Positions 25,904 through 36,005 of a DNA stretch of 64,000 bases are shown here, one piece after another. Origin of the DNA: CAUZFZ01 sp963579025 (GTDB lineage Bacteria; Planctomycetota; Planctomycetia; Planctomycetales; Planctomycetaceae); the NCBI GenBank assembly GCA_963579025.1, contig CAUZFZ010000005.1, forward strand, positions 1 through 64,000, read 5' to 3'. Positions within the stretch are counted from its first letter, which is position 1, and each line of letters opens with the position of its first letter. The position numbers and the translations under genes are program-made. The notes under the pieces are model-generated. The model did no database searches and was not told the DNA's origin. It worked only from the letters and a program-made list of their open reading frames with translations.

Positions 25904-27256
25904 TCACACGAGTTCCTGGATCATTCCGTCAGCCTCGCCGCCCTGGAAGTTTTCGGGCAGCGGTACCTGCATACGGTCGAAGATTGTGCTCCAGAGATTT
26001 CCCAGTCGCATGTCTTCCTTGACGATGTGACCCTGGTGTTTGATCCCCAGACGCGACCCACCAGCGAGCATCGTAGGGAGATGATGGTTGTGGTGGGCGT
26101 TGATTGCTCCGCCGCTGCTGCCATACGCGACCAGCGTGTGGTCGAGCAGCGTGCCGTCGCCCTCTTTGATCGACTTGAGCTTGCTCAGAAAATACGCCCA
26201 GTCCTCCATGTACCAGATGTCGGACTGAGTGAACCACTTGAGCTTGTCGGGGTCTTCGCCGTGATGGGTCATCTCGTGGTAGTTGTACGGATTGCCCATA
26301 TCCCGCCACGAGCCGGTGCCGTCCGATCCGTCCATACGGACCAGGTACGAGATCACTCGCGTGCTGTCCGTCTGCAGCGCCAGCGCGATGACGTCGTACA
26401 TCAATCGTTGATAGCGACGATACTCCAGGCCGGACTTGTCGGGATCGAGACTCTGTTCCTTTCCGAACTCCAGCAACTCCACATTCGGTTTTGGCCCGCG
26501 GAGCCAGTCCTTCTCATCCTGCATCCGTCGTTCCAGATCGCGAATGCCGGTCAGGTATTCGTCGAGCTTCCGTCGGTCGTTGGCTCCCAGCGAGTCGTTG
26601 AGTCGGCGAGCTTCCTCGGTCAGAGAATCGAGCACACTGGCTCGGCGGATGAACTCGGCTTCGCGAGCGTCGAGCGTGTCGGCCGTCTCCTTTCGGAAGA
26701 GCTGATCGAACAGAACGTGAGGGCGATTCTCGGACGGAATCGGCGTGCCGCTGGGGCTCCAGGAGAGCGTCTGGTCGTAATAGCCACCGAAGCCAGTGCC
26801 GCGTTTGATGCCGAGCGACAGCGACGGAAAGCGGGTTTGTCGTCCGATCACCGCAGCCAGTTCCTGATCACACGACACACGCAGTTTCGCCCCGGCGCTG
26901 CGAGTGTTGGTGCCCGTCAGGAAGGTGCGGTCGCCGACGTGCCCGCCGGAATGCGTCAGCTTCAAACCCGAGACGACGGTGAAGTCGCGGCGCAGAGCTT
27001 CAACCGGTTTGAGAATCGGCGTGACCGTGTAATCGAATCCGGTGTCTGCCGGCGTGAAGTCCCGGCCGTTGATCCCAAGTCCGAAAAAGCAGAACACAGC
27101 ACGACGGGGCGTTTCCCCTTCGGCGATCGACCCGGCTGTTGTTACCGAATCGGCTCGCACGCTCATCGCTTCCAGCCACGGCAGCGCAAGCGTAATACCA
27201 GCACCCTTCAGGAATGTGCGTCGAGGCAGGGCGACGTGGCCATGGTGAATGTTCAA
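25904..27256 (-). CDS. DUF1552 protein, Tat-exported
   Basis: A 450-residue protein with a twin-arginine signal (PRRTFLKGAGITLALPWLEAM). DUF1552 features include VFCFFGLGINGRDFTP, a FTVVSGLKLTHSGGH-like segment, VSCDQELAAVIGRQTRFPSL, and the C-terminal TLVAYGSSGGAINAHHNHHL. It belongs with the DUF1592-type cytochrome gene upstream on the same strand (106 bp gap containing a hairpin). The pair is the DUF1552 counterpart of the DUF1501/DUF1549 pairs elsewhere in the window. Biochemical role unknown. Confidence 0.92.
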   Translation of the reverse strand: MNIHHGHVALPRRTFLKGAGITLALPWLEAMSVRADSVTTAGSIAEGETPRRAVFCFFGLGINGRDFTPADTGFDYTVTPILKPVEALRRDFTVVSGLKLTHSGGHVGDRTFLTGTNTRSAGAKLRVSCDQELAAVIGRQTRFPSLSLGIKRGTGFGGYYDQTLSWSPSGTPIPSENRPHVLFDQLFRKETADTLDAREAEFIRRASVLDSLTEEARRLNDSLGANDRRKLDEYLTGIRDLERRMQDEKDWLRGPKPNVELLEFGKEQSLDPDKSGLEYRRYQRLMYDVIALALQTDSTRVISYLVRMDGSDGTGSWRDMGNPYNYHEMTHHGEDPDKLKWFTQSDIWYMEDWAYFLSKLKSIKEGDGTLLDHTLVAYGSSGGAINAHHNHHLPTMLAGGSRLGIKHQGHIVKEDMRLGNLWSTIFDRMQVPLPENFQGGEADGMIQELV

Positions 27257-27290
27257 TGGGATGCTCCCGTCGGAAGGGGCGGCGGATTTC

Positions 27291-27353
27291 TCATTAGTTA
27301 TTTGTCATTGGAAGGGCCACGATGACAAATGACTATTGACAAATAACTAATGA
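27291..27353. repeat. AT-rich inverted repeat between paired genes
   Basis: Perfect 17 bp arms TCATTAGTTATTTGTCA (27291-27307) and TGACAAATAACTAATGA (27337-27353), with a further internal GTCATTGG/ATGACAAATGAC similarity. The AT-rich composition contrasts with the surroundings. It could be an mRNA hairpin between the two genes or a dispersed repeat. Confidence 0.75.
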
Positions 27354-27362
27354 CAATTCTTT

Positions 27363-30035
27363 TTAATTCGTGTTAAACGCTTCGCTGGCCACGATTGCGT
27401 GGATCAACGATTGGATTCGGTAGTCATCCTTTTTCAATGTGGCAACCAGGGAATCAATCAGCGCGTGGTCCGCGTATCCGACCGGGCGACACAGAGCGTA
27501 CGTCAGCATCTTGATACTCAGCGCCCGCGCAAACTTGTCTTTCTGCGTCATCAGTCCGAACTTGTACTCTTCCAGCGTGGCAAACTTGTGCCCGTTGGGA
27601 AATGTGCCGCTGACATCCAGCAGCGGGCCGTTCGAGCCGCGATAGCCTTCACCATTAAATCGCTCGCGCCAGGCGCCGATTGCGTCGTAATTCTCGAGTG
27701 CCATGCCGTACGGATCGAGCTTTGCGTGGCACGATGCACAGACATCGTCGCGCCGATGCAGTTCGAGCCGCTGACGAACGGTCAGATTCTTACCCGACGT
27801 GTTGGGTTGGATCTCGCCGGCGTTCGGCGGCGGGTTGTTGGGCGGATCGTTCAGCAGCTCGCGCAGTACCCACGTCCCGCGACGCATTGGCAGGGTCCGC
27901 GTGCCGTCTGCCAGGTACGTCATCAGGCCGGCCATGCCCAGCACTCCGCCGCGATGATGCTCCGGACGAATGGACACTCGCCGGAATTCCGGTCCTTTGA
28001 CTCCCGCGATGCCGTAGTGACGAGCCAGCCGCTCGTTGATCACCAGGAAATCGCTGTCCAGGAAGGACGTGACCGGCAGATTGCGGTTGAGTACTTCCGC
28101 GAAGAACTCAAACGGTTCCCGCTGCGACGCCTGTTCCAGCGGCGGGTCGTAGTCGCGGTATTCGGCGGCTGGTTTGATTGATCCGTAGTCGCGTACCGAC
28201 AACCACTGTCCGGCGAAGTTCACGACGAAGTGCTCCGACTTTGAATCGGTGAGCATCCTTTGGACCTGGGTCGAAAGGACGTCCGGGTCTTGCAGCCTGC
28301 CGGCAGCCGCCAGCTTGAATAGTTCGTCATCGGGCATTGTGCTCCACAGGAAGTACGACAAACGCGACGCCAGTTGATGGTCGTTGAGTATCGCCTGTAG
28401 CTCCGCGAAAGTAGCGTCGTCCTGCGCATCTTTCGCGGAGCGAATGGCGACTTTCTCTTCGAGGAACAGAAACCCCGGCGCACAAAGCGCTCGCTGCAAG
28501 CCGACGCGCATCGCGTTATGGAACGACAGCTTGCCGCTCGCTTGAGCATCCTTGACGACGGCCACGACCGAGTTGATTTCCTCGTCGGTGACTGGCCGGC
28601 GATAAGCCCGCGGCAGAAAGCGGGCAAAGATCTCGCGGACGTACGCGTCGTCGGTCCGCTCGTCGCCGGCAAAGAACAGCGCCTTGTGGCTGGCCGGTGG
28701 CCATTCTTTCTGGATCGGACCTTCGATCTGGATCGACTCCAGCAGCAGTCGCGGCAGTTTGTCGAGGTCCATTTCGGGGTTGTAGATGTTGGCCACGCCG
28801 GTCCAGGCGTTGAGTTTCTTCTCCACAACGGATCGCTCCGCTTTCAGCGCGTCCACTTCTGCCTTCGGAGCCCGGTTCGTGGCGGCCCGCTCCAGCAGGC
28901 CACGCAGACGCGTCCATTGCGAAAAGAGCTTCTTGTACTTCGGCTCGGTGATCACCGCCTTCTCGGTGTGATTCCACAACATGTTGAAGACCTGCGGGCC
29001 TTTGACTTCGCCGTTTACCGGACCGCGCAGGAATAACACCGCCTCGGTTACTCCCGACGGATCGAACTTCACTTCCTCCTCGACCTGGATCGGTGACTTC
29101 AGGGCGTAACGCAGCTTGAACCGATTCGGCTCGGTTCGAGAGCGGTTGTCGACTTTGGCTCTGATGCGAAATCGATAGTAGCCGTCCTGTGTGACGGCCT
29201 TCGCGATCGCGAAGTGCGCGACCACACCCCAACCGTCATACTCGTGGCGATATGTGGGACCACCCTGGATGAACTCGATGTGTTTGGGATGCACGATTTG
29301 ATCATTGGCGCCGCGCGGGATCGTGTGTTTGAAACCGGGAAAGACCGGCACTTGATCGGGCCGCGGCCGAAGCCGGTGGAATTCGAACCCGTAATCCAGT
29401 TTGTTGACCTTTGGTGGTTCGGTGACGATGGCTCGCGCGGCGAGCTTTGACGCCACCGCCAAGCTTCGTTCGATCTGCGTCTGATCGAAGTATAGTGCCA
29501 CACCGAGTCGATCGAATCCCTCGGCCAGTCCGTCGGCCGGCAGTTCCTCGGTCAGCGGCCGCACGATCAACTCGTCGAGCTTCAACAGGTCGCGGACGGT
29601 GTTCGCGTACTCATCGCGATTCAGTCGCCGCATCGGAATCCGCGCACCGGCGTTCTTCGCGGCCAGTTCAACTTCGCGCAACCGTTCGTTGACCCAGCTC
29701 ACCAGCGTGGCTGTCTGCCCGACATCGGGGCGAGGCCGACCCTCCGGGGGCATCTCGCCGGCATTGATCCGGTCGATGACTTCTTTCCACTGTTCCGCAA
29801 CACGTGGCGCGGTGAAATCCGTCCCGAGCCGATCGATCCGAAAACCCGCTTTGGCCGTGTTCGCTCCATGACACGTTAGACAGTTCCTTTCGATGAACGG
29901 CTTCACGTGCTTCGCGAAGGCAACCTCGGCAGCCGGCAATGTATCTGGCGCGTCACTTTCCGCCACGGCGTCACCGATAACAATCGCGATTACGCCGACA
30001 ACCGGCATGATGAACTGTCCAGAGTTTCTGCTCAT
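27363..30035 (-). CDS. Cytochrome-domain protein of DUF1587-DUF1595-DUF1592-DUF1588-DUF1585 type
   Basis: An 890-residue exported protein with a signal peptide (FIMPVVGVIAIVIGDAVA). It has an N-terminal PSCyt1-like haem motif (NCLTCHGANTAKAGF, ~52-57), a DUF1587 region (IPMRRLNRDEYANTVRDLL), DUF1595/1592 in the middle (SRLSYFLWSTMPDDELFKLA, FAGQWLSVRDY), DUF1588 (HHRGGVLGMAGLMTYLADG) with a second CxxCH (DVCASCHAKLDPYGMALEN), and DUF1585 at the end (LTYALCRPVGYADH). Partner of the DUF1552 gene downstream. The role is unknown, but extracellular redox chemistry is implied by the haem motifs. Confidence 0.92.
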   Translation of the reverse strand: MSRNSGQFIMPVVGVIAIVIGDAVAESDAPDTLPAAEVAFAKHVKPFIERNCLTCHGANTAKAGFRIDRLGTDFTAPRVAEQWKEVIDRINAGEMPPEGRPRPDVGQTATLVSWVNERLREVELAAKNAGARIPMRRLNRDEYANTVRDLLKLDELIVRPLTEELPADGLAEGFDRLGVALYFDQTQIERSLAVASKLAARAIVTEPPKVNKLDYGFEFHRLRPRPDQVPVFPGFKHTIPRGANDQIVHPKHIEFIQGGPTYRHEYDGWGVVAHFAIAKAVTQDGYYRFRIRAKVDNRSRTEPNRFKLRYALKSPIQVEEEVKFDPSGVTEAVLFLRGPVNGEVKGPQVFNMLWNHTEKAVITEPKYKKLFSQWTRLRGLLERAATNRAPKAEVDALKAERSVVEKKLNAWTGVANIYNPEMDLDKLPRLLLESIQIEGPIQKEWPPASHKALFFAGDERTDDAYVREIFARFLPRAYRRPVTDEEINSVVAVVKDAQASGKLSFHNAMRVGLQRALCAPGFLFLEEKVAIRSAKDAQDDATFAELQAILNDHQLASRLSYFLWSTMPDDELFKLAAAGRLQDPDVLSTQVQRMLTDSKSEHFVVNFAGQWLSVRDYGSIKPAAEYRDYDPPLEQASQREPFEFFAEVLNRNLPVTSFLDSDFLVINERLARHYGIAGVKGPEFRRVSIRPEHHRGGVLGMAGLMTYLADGTRTLPMRRGTWVLRELLNDPPNNPPPNAGEIQPNTSGKNLTVRQRLELHRRDDVCASCHAKLDPYGMALENYDAIGAWRERFNGEGYRGSNGPLLDVSGTFPNGHKFATLEEYKFGLMTQKDKFARALSIKMLTYALCRPVGYADHALIDSLVATLKKDDYRIQSLIHAIVASEAFNTN

Positions 30036-30428
30036 TCGATGTTGCCGTTCAAATCATTAGCCGCAACCGAGTGTACGATGGACATCCCTGTCCGTCGTAC
30101 GAGATGCGCCCGACCGGCGCGGATTCCTCACGACGGAATAATCTATCAGTATCTGCTTTGATCCCGTCCAGCAGTCGGCAGGAATAACTGGCCCGCGTGA
30201 TGATCGACGTTGGGCTCGACGCTTGCTTAGCACGCGTACGAGTAACCTGATGCTGACCATCCGACGCTACCGCAGCCCGACCAAAGCCGGTATTCCTACC
30301 GACGAATCGAAGGTGGCTTATACGTTGAGCGTCTCCGATTTGCTCGCCACGTCGGGCCGATTCAACCCGGATTACTCATGTCGGGCTCCGACGCATGGAT
30401 GTCGTTGGCCTGCTCGGGAAGAAAGCAG
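30036..30428. other. Intergenic stretch between divergent genes
   Basis: About 390 bp upstream of the HzsA-like gene and of the DUF1592-type gene. Apart from the palindrome at 30073-30100, no gene, promoter or operator could be supported. Confidence 0.4.
30073..30100. repeat. Short palindrome
   Basis: GTACGATGGACA (30073-30084) and TGTCCGTCGTAC (30089-30100) form a near-perfect 12 bp stem with a 4 nt loop. The head and spacing recall the larger palindrome at 24741-24804. Too far from either gene to call a terminator. Confidence 0.5.
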
Positions 30429-33400
30429 ATGAATCACCATACAAGGTTACGCCACGGAAGTTCCTGTCCGCGCCCGTCGGTGATGTTCACCGTTGTTTTG
30501 GCAACCGTCGTTGCCCGCGTGTCGATAATGGCGGCTGACGAGACGCCTGCGTTTCCGCCCACTGACGAGCAGATTCGCCAGCAGTATCAGCAGCTTCATC
30601 TGGCTCCGGTGAATCTCAACGTACCACCGATCACGACCGATCAGTCGGTCGAATACGACTACGACATCGTCTATGTCCGTGCGCCGCGTTTCGGCGATGA
30701 GGGAAAGTCGAACTGGACTGAGGTCTCGCATCCACATCGCATGGACGCGGGAGCGGATCTTGTTCTGCTGCATCCCGATTCGAGCGAAGAAGTGCTGGTC
30801 GAAGGCGGCAACGGATCGGTGACGGACCCAATGGTTTCGTTCGATGGACAGTGGGTCTACTTCGCCAGGTTTCACGATCTCACCAGCAAGCATGGCCGGG
30901 GCGGCGGCTCGGACATCTACAAGATTCACGTGAAGACGCGGAAGCTCGTCAAGCTGACTGACTTCGGGTTCGCTCCCAATACTGGTGCGGCGAACTGGTC
31001 CGAAGACCTTGTTTCGCACCAACCAGACAAACAGCATCTGGAACGAGCACTTTACAACCTCGGGCCCTGTCCGTTGCCGAGTGGGAAGGTGATGTTTACC
31101 AGTAACCGGCACGGGTTTCGTCCACCCAGTAGTCCGGGGAACGGAACGCCCACGCTGCAGTTGTTCGTGATGGATGATTCGGACGACGGACCAGGCAGCA
31201 ACGTCGAATGCGTCGGTTTTCTCAACGTGGCCAACGCTCTGCATCCTGTGGTGTTAACGGACGGACGAGTAATGTTCTCGTCGCAGGAATCCCAAGGTAT
31301 GCGAACGCATCTGGAATGGGGTCTGTGGACGATTCATCCTGATGGCACGAATTGGAATCCTCTGGTGAGTGCGTTCGCGACTGAGGGCGGGGCCGTCAAT
31401 TCGTTCCACTTTCAGACGCAACTGTCCGACAGCAGCATCGTGTTTGAGGAGTATTACGTCGGCTCAAACTTTGGCATGGGCACATTGCGCAAGTGCGCCG
31501 CCAGCCCGCCACAGGGGTATGCGATGTTCGGTCCCGCGTATCGCCGAGACAATCGCAACCCTCCGCTCCGCAGCAGCCGACACTCCAACGGCAAGGGGCA
31601 ATATGTGCGGATGCCGTTCAGTCCGTATGGCATTGAGTCACTGACGCCGTTTGCACACGGCAGTGATCGCGACGCGGACCCGTCAATTCGCGACGACAAG
31701 GATTCGACCCGCGTTGGCAAGTTCACACATCCCTGCGGAGCGCCCGACAATCACTGTCTGGTCGTATGGACGCCGGGGCCTGGCCACACGCAGCGGAATC
31801 CACAAGCGGACGGCGGCATCTACCTCATCAAGGGCGGCCGTGCGGTCGACGAACCCGCTCAAATGCGACTGATCAGGAACGATCCAAGGTACAACGAACA
31901 GTGGCCGCGTCCGCTGGTGCCGTATCGGCGCACATACGGAATTGAACAGCCTAGGAGGATCGATCCGATTAAGAACGACGGCTCGCGATCACCTCACCTC
32001 AAGGAGGGATCGCCGTTCGGGCTGATTGGTACATCGAGCATGTACAAGCGAGAGACATTTCCAGACGGCGTTGTGCCGGTTGGTAGTGTGACCGCCAGCT
32101 ACGCCACCGAATCAGGTGACTCGAACCGGAAGGCATGGCAGGGGCTCGACGCAGTCACCAGTCACGGCAACGGCATTACTACTAACTGGGCCAACCAGGG
32201 TGGGGACGCCGGCCTCTATTCCAACGACGAGATTCACGCGATCCGCATTCTGTTGCAGGAACCGACGAGTGACGTTCATCGCCATTCGTGGTTCAACCAT
32301 GCGAAGGAACGTATGCGTGTCCTCGGTGAAATCCCGGTGCGAAAGTTTGACGGTCGCCAGGCTGCGAAGGACGGCCAGCCGCTCGATCCCGATGGCAATC
32401 CGGACACCAGTTTTCTCGCAAAGGTCCCGGCCGATGTCCCGTTCACGTTTCAAACGATCGACAGGCACGGCATGGTGCTGAACTCGGCGCAGACCTGGCA
32501 TCAGGTGCGTCCGGGTGAGATTCGACACGATTGCGGTGGGTGTCATGCTCACAGCCAGAAGCCGACAGACTTCAGACTCACCGCCGCAGCGAAGCAGAAC
32601 TACAAGGTCTTCGATCTGACGGAGAAGTCTCCTCTGGTCACTACGAAGGACCGGGACGAATCGAAGCGTCAGTGGGATGCCGACGACGAAACCGGGCTGC
32701 GATTCCACAGTGGTCCGCTCGACGTTGAGTACCACCGTGACATCGCGCCGATCCTGTCGCAAAGTTGCGCGGCGTGTCATTCGAATCAGGAAGACAGGAA
32801 GCCGGCCGCCAATCTGGTGCTTGATCCCAAGGCCAGTCCGATTTCGGAACACGGTCGCAACTGGCCTGCGGCGTATTATCGACTGGCGATGGATAACCAC
32901 TCCAGATACGGACACAAGCCGCCGGGCTGGGACAGTTGGGGCTACTACCAGGCATCGCGCTACGTGCGGAAGATGCAATCGCGACGCAGCCTGCTGATGT
33001 GGAAAGTGCTCGGTCGACGTACCGACGGCTTCAGCAACGACGACCATCCATCGGAATCGAAGCCGGGTCAGGGCGACCTCGTCTACCGTGGCGAGTCACT
33101 GGACATTCAACGTCACCGTTCACGGTTTGACGTCGACTTCATCGGCAAGCAAATGCCGCCACCAGCAGCCGTCAAGGCGGGCACAGTTTCGCCACTCTCG
33201 GATGAAGACAAGCGGACGATCGCTCGTTGGATCGATTTGGGATGTCCGATCGACCTGGGCGACTCCAGTTACTTTACGGATGAGAACCGACCGACACTCA
33301 CCGTCACCTATCCGCAATCCGGAATGAGCCAACGACTCGACCGCATCGTGATCGGCATGCACGACGCGAACACGGGCCTCGACGAAAAGAGCTTCACCGT

Positions 33401-33602
33401 GACCGCGGACTTCGAGATCGATGACAGCCCCGGCGGGCAGAACATTGCATCGCGATTCAAACCAACATCACCGGGCGTGTGGGAGCTGAAGCTGGCCAAT
33501 CCCATCGACGTGCTTGTAGCCGGAATGCTGTCTGTGTCCGTGAAAGATCAGCAGGGAAATGTCGTTCACATCAACCGCTCGTTTCGTATCGGTCATCAAT
33601 AG
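30429..33602 (+). CDS. HzsA-related (hydrazine-synthase-alpha-like) dihaem protein
   Basis: About 1057 residues. The start at ATG 30429 puts a signal-like segment (MFTVVLATVVARVSIMAA) near the N-terminus. Features are an N-terminal propeller-like region (DYDIVYVRAPRFG, VSFDGQWVYFARF, SDIYKIHVKTRKLVKLTDFG), and a middle region matching the hydrazine synthase alpha family with a CxxCH (DCGGCHAHSQKPTDF, ~702) and a second (SCAACHSNQED, ~780). The C-terminus is beta-rich. Relatives of this kind are widespread in planctomycetes that do not perform anammox, so hydrazine synthesis is not implied. Its final codons overlap the end of the convergent gene by 7 nt. Confidence 0.7.
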   Translation: MNHHTRLRHGSSCPRPSVMFTVVLATVVARVSIMAADETPAFPPTDEQIRQQYQQLHLAPVNLNVPPITTDQSVEYDYDIVYVRAPRFGDEGKSNWTEVSHPHRMDAGADLVLLHPDSSEEVLVEGGNGSVTDPMVSFDGQWVYFARFHDLTSKHGRGGGSDIYKIHVKTRKLVKLTDFGFAPNTGAANWSEDLVSHQPDKQHLERALYNLGPCPLPSGKVMFTSNRHGFRPPSSPGNGTPTLQLFVMDDSDDGPGSNVECVGFLNVANALHPVVLTDGRVMFSSQESQGMRTHLEWGLWTIHPDGTNWNPLVSAFATEGGAVNSFHFQTQLSDSSIVFEEYYVGSNFGMGTLRKCAASPPQGYAMFGPAYRRDNRNPPLRSSRHSNGKGQYVRMPFSPYGIESLTPFAHGSDRDADPSIRDDKDSTRVGKFTHPCGAPDNHCLVVWTPGPGHTQRNPQADGGIYLIKGGRAVDEPAQMRLIRNDPRYNEQWPRPLVPYRRTYGIEQPRRIDPIKNDGSRSPHLKEGSPFGLIGTSSMYKRETFPDGVVPVGSVTASYATESGDSNRKAWQGLDAVTSHGNGITTNWANQGGDAGLYSNDEIHAIRILLQEPTSDVHRHSWFNHAKERMRVLGEIPVRKFDGRQAAKDGQPLDPDGNPDTSFLAKVPADVPFTFQTIDRHGMVLNSAQTWHQVRPGEIRHDCGGCHAHSQKPTDFRLTAAAKQNYKVFDLTEKSPLVTTKDRDESKRQWDADDETGLRFHSGPLDVEYHRDIAPILSQSCAACHSNQEDRKPAANLVLDPKASPISEHGRNWPAAYYRLAMDNHSRYGHKPPGWDSWGYYQASRYVRKMQSRRSLLMWKVLGRRTDGFSNDDHPSESKPGQGDLVYRGESLDIQRHRSRFDVDFIGKQMPPPAAVKAGTVSPLSDEDKRTIARWIDLGCPIDLGDSSYFTDENRPTLTVTYPQSGMSQRLDRIVIGMHDANTGLDEKSFTVTADFEIDDSPGGQNIASRFKPTSPGVWELKLANPIDVLVAGMLSVSVKDQQGNVVHINRSFRIGHQ

Positions 33603-34753
33603 CCACCAGTGTTACGGGATCCTTTGATCCGTTTGCCACTCGCAAGGTCAAACGACTTCCAAGCCCGGCGGGGACGCGGATATCGATCTGCTGAGCTTTG
33701 GTAAGCCTGGTAATACGGTCGCTCCAAGTCTGGTTGTATCGGCTGACCACCGTCGGGCAGATCCTGAATGAGAGAGCTCAGGCTCAGTTGTCCCCAGAGA
33801 AGACCGCAAAGTTGTGCATGCTCGTCTCCCGAGGGATGGACGGTGACCGTGACTTCAACCTTCTGGCCTACATATTCGCCGAGACTGTAGGCCACGGTGT
33901 CCCAATCTCCTGGAGCGCACCCGATGTGGCAGAGATTCCCACGATGAAGGCCTGTCCGAATTCGGCGCCGGTGATACGTCAATACGGCTCCGCCTGTCGT
34001 TACCATGCGTCCAAGAAAGTCGGAGTCTTGCGGTAACTCCACCAGCGCGTCCTGCAAGAAGGCCTGCGTTCGATCGACATGCGGCAAATGAACGTCCGCA
34101 AGATCTGCCCAGGCCGCGGCCTTCACGGAGCGATCCGTCAGCAGCCGAATCCCGTCTGAATTCCATCGGATCGATCGGGCGTTCATCGTGCCACCGTCGC
34201 GAAATGCAACGAGACCGGGAGCAAACGAGTCGGGCTCTCTGCCGCTCAGCGTGATTCGAGCGATCGAATGTCGGCGTACTTGAATCAGGTTCCGGCGAGC
34301 ATCCAGCGTGAGTACCGGGTCCGTGACAGCAACCGATACAAAGTTTTGATCCGCAGAATCCGACGGCTTATGCAACGTCACAAGACTTCCCGGCAGAATG
34401 TCGCCGTTGGTCAGTTGAATAAACGGCCCTTTGAGCTCGGCCGAGAGCGTCATGTTGCGGACGAGTCGCGCGCGAGGCCGGGGGCCAAACAACGGCTTCC
34501 CGTCGATGGAGGCTGAATCAAGAGTACCTTCCCCGGGCGCTTTGATTTTCGACCAGCCGTCTATATCCGCTGCCAACGTTGTCGAGCCGTCGCGCCAGAA
34601 AACCTGAAGACGATCGTCACCTGACGGTTTCTCCTGTGCTGCACAAGGCGGTTGCCCCCAAGCTGCCACAAGCCCAATCGCCGTCGCAGCCACTTTTGCG
34701 ACGACGAACATTTGCCGGCGCTTCGAGTGGTGCCATGGCCGATTGGATTTCAC
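33596..34753 (-). CDS. Secreted protein of unknown function, possible NPCBM-like C-terminus
   Basis: About 385 residues. The start is taken as GTG 34753, because AGGA lies 7 nt upstream and the frame then begins with a basic n-region and hydrophobic core (FVVAKVAATAIGLVAAW) cut near PCAA; an ATG at 34876 would overlap the next gene. Beta-rich, with RLQVFWRDGSTTLAADI near the start. The C-terminal third (DSDFLGRM, HIGCAPGDWDTVAYSLGEYV) resembles carbohydrate-binding NPCBM modules only loosely. Possibly last gene of the saccharopine operon, 91 nt downstream, but a functional link is not evident. Confidence 0.6.
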   Translation of the reverse strand: MKSNRPWHHSKRRQMFVVAKVAATAIGLVAAWGQPPCAAQEKPSGDDRLQVFWRDGSTTLAADIDGWSKIKAPGEGTLDSASIDGKPLFGPRPRARLVRNMTLSAELKGPFIQLTNGDILPGSLVTLHKPSDSADQNFVSVAVTDPVLTLDARRNLIQVRRHSIARITLSGREPDSFAPGLVAFRDGGTMNARSIRWNSDGIRLLTDRSVKAAAWADLADVHLPHVDRTQAFLQDALVELPQDSDFLGRMVTTGGAVLTYHRRRIRTGLHRGNLCHIGCAPGDWDTVAYSLGEYVGQKVEVTVTVHPSGDEHAQLCGLLWGQLSLSSLIQDLPDGGQPIQPDLERPYYQAYQSSADRYPRPRRAWKSFDLASGKRIKGSRNTGGY

Positions 34754-34844
34754 TTTTGTTTCCTCGTGCGTGAGAGTCGAACTGTCAGTCTTCTCAATAA
34801 ATCTGCCAGAAGGACTCGGTGACACGAGTCGTCGGTCGATAACT

Positions 34845-35972
34845 CTATGTGCGAACAAGTTGTTCACCGGACGCAACGAGTTCTGTCATCCAGGCGTCCG
34901 CGGTTTGTCGACTGGACGGGGCGGCAGATACGCCGGGCGACAGCTCGCCAGTCATGACGGCTTCGACGGCAATGCTGACCGTCTTCGAAACGAGACGCGC
35001 CATGGCGCTGCCTGTTGAGTCGCCGTGTTCGTCAAGCGTGTAGGCACCAGTCCATGCGGGATCGTCGCCGTCGGTGACTATTAACTCCACATGCAGGATG
35101 ACGCGGTCAGACTCGTCCGGATCATAGGCGTACTGGTTCCACAATCGGTCGCTTAGAGTTTTTAGCTGGTCCTCGTCGGTCGAGTTGTCCTCGACGACAG
35201 CGAAGATGTCGCGCCACGCTTCGGCCCAGCCGTCCAGCCGGAGCGTGCCGCGGACGAATGCTTGCAGGTTAAAATCGGACGTAAATCCGTACTGCCCGGC
35301 GAATGGAATCGAGTCCCGATTTGGATAAGCCTGGAATGTTTCCTGACCGCCTGGCAAGTTCACGGTACAGGACGACAGCGCTTTCCAGGGTTTGTCGGTT
35401 GTTGTTTCGGCACCGCCTTCGATCCAGCGTGCGGGGGTTTTCAAGGCTCGCAGGACACCCAGCGGCGACCAACTGAACTTGTATCGAAAGTCATTCGGTT
35501 GACTCGGAAAACCGCCGCAGTAAGAGCGAAAGCGATGCTCGTGTTGCGGGTTCATGACGCCGGACGTCTGGTAGTCAGCCATTAACACATGCGCCATCAG
35601 ATGGTCGATGCCTGGGTCGAGTCCCACCTCGTTGACGAAACAGAGATCGTGCGTTCTGGCGTCGGCGTCCAGCGCCTGAATTGCGGGTGAAACGTAGCTG
35701 CTGGAAACGAAGTGCGCACGATGCTGCAGACAGAGTTCAGCGACTCGCATGTGAAGATCGCCTGGGAGCATCGAAACAACGACGTCGCCGGGTTGAACCG
35801 CCGCGGCCAACGCATCCCAACTGAGTTCGCGTGCCTGCCCGCCGCCTTCCAGGGCGTCCACGGCTTTGGACAGGGTCCGATTCCAGAGGACAAACTCGCG
35901 GCCGGATGCGGCCAGCCGACGTATTCCCGGGACAGACGAAAGGCCGGCACCAAGCCAGTGTATTGTGGGCAT
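34845..35972 (-). CDS. Saccharopine reductase (Lys9-type saccharopine dehydrogenase)
   Basis: A 375-residue cytoplasmic enzyme predicted to interconvert 2-aminoadipate-6-semialdehyde plus glutamate and saccharopine with NADP(H). Matches to the yeast Lys9 family as I remember it: Rossmann start IHWLGAGLSSVPGIRRL, then VSSSYVSPAIQAL, FVNEVGLDPGIDHLMAH, SYCGGFPS, YKFSWSPLGVLRALK, AYPNRDSIPF and FVRGTLRLDGWAEA. Starts at ATG 35972 with AGGAA upstream. It lies 33 nt after the Lys1-like gene in an apparent operon; its partner enzyme there catalyses the other half of the saccharopine pathway. Confidence 0.85.
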   Translation of the reverse strand: MPTIHWLGAGLSSVPGIRRLAASGREFVLWNRTLSKAVDALEGGGQARELSWDALAAAVQPGDVVVSMLPGDLHMRVAELCLQHRAHFVSSSYVSPAIQALDADARTHDLCFVNEVGLDPGIDHLMAHVLMADYQTSGVMNPQHEHRFRSYCGGFPSQPNDFRYKFSWSPLGVLRALKTPARWIEGGAETTTDKPWKALSSCTVNLPGGQETFQAYPNRDSIPFAGQYGFTSDFNLQAFVRGTLRLDGWAEAWRDIFAVVEDNSTDEDQLKTLSDRLWNQYAYDPDESDRVILHVELIVTDGDDPAWTGAYTLDEHGDSTGSAMARLVSKTVSIAVEAVMTGELSPGVSAAPSSRQTADAWMTELVASGEQLVRT

Positions 35973-36005
35973 AACAGCGAATTCCTTTGTGCTGCGGTTT
36001 AGACT

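Noticed and set aside
25745..27325. 526-codon open frame on the plus strand
   Set aside because: Antisense to the DUF1552 gene; the opposite frame has a Tat signal and clear family motifs.
32112..33047. 311-codon open frame on the minus strand
   Set aside because: Antisense to the HzsA-like gene; no recognisable features.
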